A DNA stretch of 54,373 bases from a virus: IMG/VR virus record IMGVR_UViG_3300042373_000932, positions 1-54,373 of that record. The stretch is one strand, 5' to 3'. The position numbers were made by a program, and so were the translations under genes. Shown one piece after another: positions 50,636 to 54,373 of the stretch. Numbering within the stretch: the stretch's first letter is position 1; each line of letters starts with the position of its first letter. The notes below the pieces were generated by a model. It made no database searches. It was not told the origin of the DNA and was given only the letters and a program-made list of their open reading frames with translations.

Positions 50636-51994
50636 TTAGAACCCAAGTGCCGACAAATCAAAATCATCCAAGTCGTCGTCACCGTAGTCGTCATCATCAT
50701 TATCGTCACCCATTTTTTCATCATACTCATCTTTTTTCAAATCATTAACGATTTCGTCAACCATTCTTTGAATAAATTGAGCACCTTGTGGGTTTCCTTC
50801 TAATATTAGTTTAGCTACTCTTAAAAACTCTTGTGCTGATAGTTTCGAGAATCTCACAAATAAATAATGTTGGATGTGTTTCATATCATCATCAAACAAT
50901 TTATCAGGATACGCCTCTAAAAATTTTTCCCAAAATATTGGACCTAATCTAGAATCCCATATTTCGGCAGGTAATGTATCTTCCGCCCCTAAAACCATTT
51001 CGGCTTGTTTTGGGTCATCAGGTAAACCATGTGTTCCAAATACTTCATAAACACCTTTCACTAATTCGTGAACTAATAATGGAAACGTCATAGCTCTTGC
51101 CTTAACTGTTGGTGGGTCTGTTTCATCATCCACTTCACTTTGACCCATTTGTCCACCACCTGAACCTGCCATACCTTCCATATCCGGGTATAACCAATAT
51201 AAGTGTTCCATAAGGGCTTGTGTAACACCATAATGATTAAGTAAGTTAGGGTCTAATCTACTTAATTCATCACTAACTAACACATACATATGACCACCTT
51301 TAAAAGCCGCTCCTTGTATTAACGAGTTAATTAATCTTCTTTTTGATTTTTCTAAATTAAATTTTTCAAATTCATCAGCAAAATCCTCTAATTCTTCAGA
51401 ATGGTCTTCCGCCTTTTTAAATGCGTCTTTAACTTCTTCATCACTAGGTTGTTGAGGTTCTGTCTGCATTCCTTGAGCCGCAGCCATAGGTCCGTGAACT
51501 AATTGAGCATCGAATTGTAATGACCCTTCAGGAATACCAAGTTCTTTAACAACTAAATTAACTGCTAATCTTTCAAGATATTCTTTATTTTGAGATTCAA
51601 CCTGTACAATTCTTTGCAAACCATTCATTACTGTCGACATTAGACCCATCATTGGATTGTTTCCTTGAATTGCGGTAGTATCCCCCAAATATCTTCTTAC
51701 TTTGTCTACAGAATCCTTAAAACGTTTAGAGGAGATTACTTCAATATAATCTTTATCACCATCTTTTGGTAAAGCTGGATTTTGATTAAATGGAGTTTGT
51801 TTTGAAGTAATTTTTCTTTCGATACCCGGTTCCATTCTTTCAGGACCTTCATAATCAATTGGTGCTTCAACTAAACTACTTTTAATTTCTTTAAGTAATG
51901 AACGTTCATTTTTAGTAATTGTACCTTCAGATAATTTTCTTTCTAATTTTGTTTTAGCTTTTAAAATCTCTTCTATTTTTATATTTAAACTCAT
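50636..51994 (-). CDS. Large virion/packaging-region protein, unknown
   Basis: 452 residues. It has a helical N-terminus with L-V-E near residue 42 and a long central helical domain with conserved-looking stretches (GHMYVLVSDELSRLDPNLLN; FPLLVHELVKGVYEVFGTHG). The C-terminus is a poly-Asp tail ending D-L-D-D-F-D-L-S-A-L-G-F. The acid tail could dock to a partner, as terminase or portal-binding tails do. Directly upstream of the large terminase, where a small terminase might be expected, but it does not look like one. Function unknown. Confidence 0.72.
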   Translation of the reverse strand: MSLNIKIEEILKAKTKLERKLSEGTITKNERSLLKEIKSSLVEAPIDYEGPERMEPGIERKITSKQTPFNQNPALPKDGDKDYIEVISSKRFKDSVDKVRRYLGDTTAIQGNNPMMGLMSTVMNGLQRIVQVESQNKEYLERLAVNLVVKELGIPEGSLQFDAQLVHGPMAAAQGMQTEPQQPSDEEVKDAFKKAEDHSEELEDFADEFEKFNLEKSKRRLINSLIQGAAFKGGHMYVLVSDELSRLDPNLLNHYGVTQALMEHLYWLYPDMEGMAGSGGGQMGQSEVDDETDPPTVKARAMTFPLLVHELVKGVYEVFGTHGLPDDPKQAEMVLGAEDTLPAEIWDSRLGPIFWEKFLEAYPDKLFDDDMKHIQHYLFVRFSKLSAQEFLRVAKLILEGNPQGAQFIQRMVDEIVNDLKKDEYDEKMGDDNDDDDYGDDDLDDFDLSALGF

Positions 51995-51996
51995 GA

Positions 51997-53010
51997 TTAA
52001 TCAATTTTAAGACCTATACTATCAAACGATAACCAAGTAGGTAATTCTTTTTTAATAGCTTTAGGTGCCGGTTTAGCACCCGGTTTAGGTTTGTAAGGAG
52101 AATCTGTTCCCGGTCTTGTACCTGGTTTAACTTTTGGTTTTACAGGCGCCGTTTTAGTATCTTCGTCAATTTCTTTTTTAGCTTTAGGAGCTGGTTTAAC
52201 ACCCGGTTTAGGTTTGTATGGTGAATCTGTTCCCGGTTTTGTCCCCGGTTTAACTTTTGGTTTTGCCGGAGCAGTTTTTGTGTCCTCACCAATTAAACTT
52301 AAAAAATCTTTTTTAGACATTTTAGGTGTTATATGTTTTTCAACTAATCTCATAATTTGTTTTTCTATTTCGTTTTCACCAATATTAACACTTGGAGATA
52401 TTTTAGTCAAATTATTTTTCATTCCACCTGCCAATGCCGCACCTACTTTTTTAGTATAATCGTCAAAACTAAAATTTTCTTTTGGTTCTTTTTTCTTTTC
52501 AGGTAATTTATTAAATTTGGTATCTTTAGCAAACTCATCAGCCATTCTACACCACTTATCTCTAATTTTTTTAGATTGTGTTTTATCATTACATCTTGCA
52601 AAGAAATATTTTTGTTGACTTTTAGATTCAAATTTTTCTTGAAGTTGGTTATCCGAATCATCATCCATTCCATCAGGTCCTTGTACTTGTACAGGGTCTT
52701 GACTTACTTCACCTTTATCTTCGTCATCTTTATCTACTTCAGTATCTTCACCTAAATCTTTTTGTTCATTAGGTATCGCAGTTATACTACCATCAGTATT
52801 TTTATTAATATTATAACCTTTAGGCGCCGCAGGTAAGTTACCACCTTTTTCACCAATTTTATACCCTTTTTTGGCAGGTTCTGTTACAGCACTAACTTGT
52901 TCTTGTAATCTATTGAATAATGCGTTAATTTGTTTATCCGACAAATATTGTAATGTTGAAGCTTTAAATCCTTCTTTAATAAGTTTCAATTTTTTTTGAT
53001 TAGTGTTCAT
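51997..53010 (-). CDS. Virion-type protein with leader, small conserved motif and KP-rich repeats
   Basis: About 337 residues from the ATG at 53008-53010; a TTG start 18 nt upstream is less likely. The leader MNTNQKKLKLIKEGFKAST carries I-K-E, a possible prohead-protease site. Near residue 130 is SKSQQKYFFARCNDKTQSKK, followed by M-A-D-E-F-A-K and L-P-E-K, a layout like DUF3008-type small proteins. Two 41-residue repeats follow (E-D-T-K-T-A-P, K-P-K-V-K-P-G-T, S-P-Y-K-P-K-P-G). Lys/Pro-rich repeats may bind DNA in the head. It overlaps the upstream gene by 11 bp. Confidence 0.7.
   Translation of the reverse strand: MNTNQKKLKLIKEGFKASTLQYLSDKQINALFNRLQEQVSAVTEPAKKGYKIGEKGGNLPAAPKGYNINKNTDGSITAIPNEQKDLGEDTEVDKDDEDKGEVSQDPVQVQGPDGMDDDSDNQLQEKFESKSQQKYFFARCNDKTQSKKIRDKWCRMADEFAKDTKFNKLPEKKKEPKENFSFDDYTKKVGAALAGGMKNNLTKISPSVNIGENEIEKQIMRLVEKHITPKMSKKDFLSLIGEDTKTAPAKPKVKPGTKPGTDSPYKPKPGVKPAPKAKKEIDEDTKTAPVKPKVKPGTRPGTDSPYKPKPGAKPAPKAIKKELPTWLSFDSIGLKID
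52042..52287 (-). repeat. Two tandem 123-bp coding repeats
   Basis: Two copies of a 41-codon unit within the 51997 gene that differ in a few residues (A/V, K/R, V/A). This is a recent-looking duplication of a Lys/Pro/Thr-rich segment. Confidence 0.85.
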
Positions 53011-53410
53011 ATACAACTTTTTTTTCAAATTCTAAAACGATGTCTCGTTCATATAATTTATTTTTTACTGATTCTTCTGTTTCACCAAACGAAAATACTA
53101 ATCTAGTTTGTCTATCAAAATCAACGTCATCACTTTCATTTTCATACCCCAAAGCAATTATCCCATCCATAGAATCAATCATCGAAAAATAATCAGAGTT
53201 TTGAATTACTGACATGGTTATCATATCATTCTTCAAAACTCCTACTTTTTTTATGTGTTCTAAATCAGGTGGGAGTGGGTATCTGTTGGATGGTTTAGCA
53301 TCCCAGTTTTCACCCCAAATGTTTTCCAAACTATCCGAGAAAATAAATTCATATATGTTATCCCCTTTATAATTTGGTCCTAATTCGTTAACATATATTA
53401 AATAACTCAT
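53000..53410 (-). CDS. Small conserved-type phage protein, unknown
   Basis: 136 residues, alpha/beta. Notable segments are YLIYVNELGPNYKGDNIYEF at the start, an E-N-I-W-G-E-N-W-D motif, and an R-Y-P-L-P-P turn. It has no transmembrane or signal segment. It overlaps both flanking genes (11 bp and 4 bp), so it is tightly co-translated with the 53407 and 51997 genes. I do not recognise a function; context suggests head assembly. Confidence 0.7.
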   Translation of the reverse strand: MSYLIYVNELGPNYKGDNIYEFIFSDSLENIWGENWDAKPSNRYPLPPDLEHIKKVGVLKNDMITMSVIQNSDYFSMIDSMDGIIALGYENESDDVDFDRQTRLVFSFGETEESVKNKLYERDIVLEFEKKVVYEH

Positions 53411-54369
53411 AGTATCTCACCTTTAGTGTTTACTCTAAGTTGTTTATTATTCATTTCAAATACCAAGTTATGTTTGTTAGTTTTACCAACTAATTTCGCT
53501 CCCGGATATTTTGTTATTAATTTTGTAGAAGCAACTTCTTGAGAAATACTTTCAGAAATTTGTTTGATTTTAGAAATCTTATTTTTTCTATCTTCTTTAA
53601 TTAAATTAACTTTTTGTTTTTTATTTTCAATTAATTGTTTTTCTTTTTGGTCTATTTTAAAATAACCTCTTAATACTTCATCAACTTTTGATTCTGTGAA
53701 CATACCTTCAAACATACCTTCTAAACGGTCAGCGTGGCTGTCTTTCATTGAATGAGGTCTTAATCTTCTATGTCTTGGGTGAGAAGGTAATTCGTCTTCT
53801 ACTTCAAAATCAAATTCAAAATCATCAGGATTATCTTCGTCAACGTCATCATACATAAATCCTTCGGCCATTTCAGGTTCTACATCCATATCAGCTTGGA
53901 TATCTTCAACTTCACTATCATCAGTTAAATCTTCACCATCCATATCGTCACCACCTAAATAATCGTCAGCTTCAATATCTTCAAATTTATTCATTATTTC
54001 TTCTTTATCTTCCTCATCTAAAGATGCTAAATCTAAAGCTGATAAGATTGAGTTAATAACATACTTAATGTCTTTAGAAGTCATTGGTTCGTCTTCTTGA
54101 GCATCTTCAAACGCTCTTAATTTTTGAGCCAATTTACCGGTTAACTTTTGAATAACTTTTAACGTAACAATTTCGTCATCTTCAGTATCCATTTCGTCAT
54201 CACCTAAATCAAGTTCTTCTGTATCATCAATATCAAATTCGTCTTCAGGTGCCGGAGCAGGTGCCGGAGCGGGAGCCGGAGCGGGAGCCGGAGCGGGAGC
54301 CGGAGCAGGTGCCGGAGCGGGAGCTGGAGCCGGTGCCGGTGCTTGTTCTTCTGTTTCTCCACCTTTCAT
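53407..54369 (-). CDS. Acidic virion/core-type protein with Ala-Pro repeat, possibly 5'-truncated
   Basis: At least 320 residues. The ATG at 54367-54369 opens MKGGETEEQAPAPAP; the frame is open to the window edge, so the true start may lie outside. An (Ala-Pro)n stretch of about 15 units is followed by a long Asp/Glu domain with helical parts (LKVIQKLTGKLAQKLRAFED), then a Lys-rich helical region with L-I-E and L-I-K-E, and a beta tail (KYPGAKLVGKTNKHNLVFEM). The acid content recalls the scaffold protein; a second core protein is possible. Confidence 0.68.
   Translation of the reverse strand: MKGGETEEQAPAPAPAPAPAPAPAPAPAPAPAPAPAPAPAPEDEFDIDDTEELDLGDDEMDTEDDEIVTLKVIQKLTGKLAQKLRAFEDAQEDEPMTSKDIKYVINSILSALDLASLDEEDKEEIMNKFEDIEADDYLGGDDMDGEDLTDDSEVEDIQADMDVEPEMAEGFMYDDVDEDNPDDFEFDFEVEDELPSHPRHRRLRPHSMKDSHADRLEGMFEGMFTESKVDEVLRGYFKIDQKEKQLIENKKQKVNLIKEDRKNKISKIKQISESISQEVASTKLITKYPGAKLVGKTNKHNLVFEMNNKQLRVNTKGEIL
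54250..54345 (-). repeat. GC-rich (Ala-Pro)n coding microrepeat
   Basis: About eight tandem units of the type GCGGGAGCCGGA on the plus strand, which encode alternating Ala and Pro on the minus strand. The block stands out by GC content from the AT-rich surroundings. Confidence 0.88.
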
Positions 54370-54373
54370 TTTT

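Noticed and set aside
50636-51994. The gene before the large terminase as a small terminase subunit
   Set aside because: At 452 residues it is much longer than gp16-type proteins, and I see no N-terminal DNA-binding helix-turn-helix or oligomerisation pattern.
1-54373. tRNA genes, integrase or transposase genes, and attachment sites
   Set aside because: I looked for tRNA-like T-loops, tyrosine and serine recombinase motifs and DDE signatures in the gaps and products and saw none. A dedicated tRNA scan was not possible.

Overview
This window looks like part of the genome of a T4-like (myovirus-type) tailed phage infecting a member of the Bacteroidetes, most likely a Flavobacteriia-like host. 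The T4-like assignment rests on a capsid and packaging block in the usual order: large terminase gp17 (48851-50620), portal gp20 (46401-48269), prohead protease gp21 (44157-44882), acidic scaffold gp22 (42237-43763) and major capsid gp23 (40287-42203). The host guess rests on very AT-rich DNA, the near absence of Shine-Dalgarno sequences, two promoters of the Bacteroidetes type (TTTG or TTG, 19 nt, TAnnTTTG), a Bacteroidetes-type ribosomal protein bS21, and a small secreted protein with a Flavobacterium-style signal peptide.

Layout. (1) 1-13210, minus strand: adhesion and tail-fibre genes. They include a giant collagen-like fibre of at least 1704 residues that leaves the window at base 1, a 2-oxoglutarate oxygenase gene next to it, a fibre with an Asn/Ile/Phe repeat that should form a beta-helix, a Calx-beta/PT-linker protein and a Cys-rich LamG-like protein. 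(2) 13261-16127, plus strand: five small virion-type genes, one with a WYL-like domain, closed by a strong terminator. (3) 16239-29830, plus strand: a glycan island. It has about eight glycosyltransferase-like genes, a cytidylyltransferase, a DegT-type sugar aminotransferase, a sugar O-methyltransferase and a GNAT acetyltransferase, mixed with nucleotide and DNA genes (DEDDy exonuclease, dUTPase, PhoH ATPase). (4) 29830-37270, plus strand: a gp55-like sigma factor followed by tail and baseplate genes, including an OB-fold hub/spike protein. (5) 37379-39063: small genes in both directions, two of them with host-type promoters. (6) 39074-54369, minus strand: the capsid and packaging block, interrupted by a bS21 gene on the plus strand.

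Three themes join the regions. First, an 8-bp element, TATTTATA or a one-base variant, lies 2-28 nt upstream of fourteen start codons of mainly virion genes. It is a good candidate for the late promoter read by the sigma factor at 29830. Second, many otherwise unrelated virion-type proteins begin or end with a short amphipathic helix ending in (I/L)-x-E, the cleavage consensus of T4-type prohead proteases. They may be capsid cargo processed by the gp21 at 44157. Third, the Thr/Ser-rich collagen-like fibre, the adjacent oxygenase and the glycan island together suggest a fibre that is modified after translation.

The window is gene-dense. No stretch over 300 bases lacks a gene, and I saw no tRNA, rRNA, CRISPR array, insertion sequence or integrase. 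All family assignments come from reading motifs; no database search was run.
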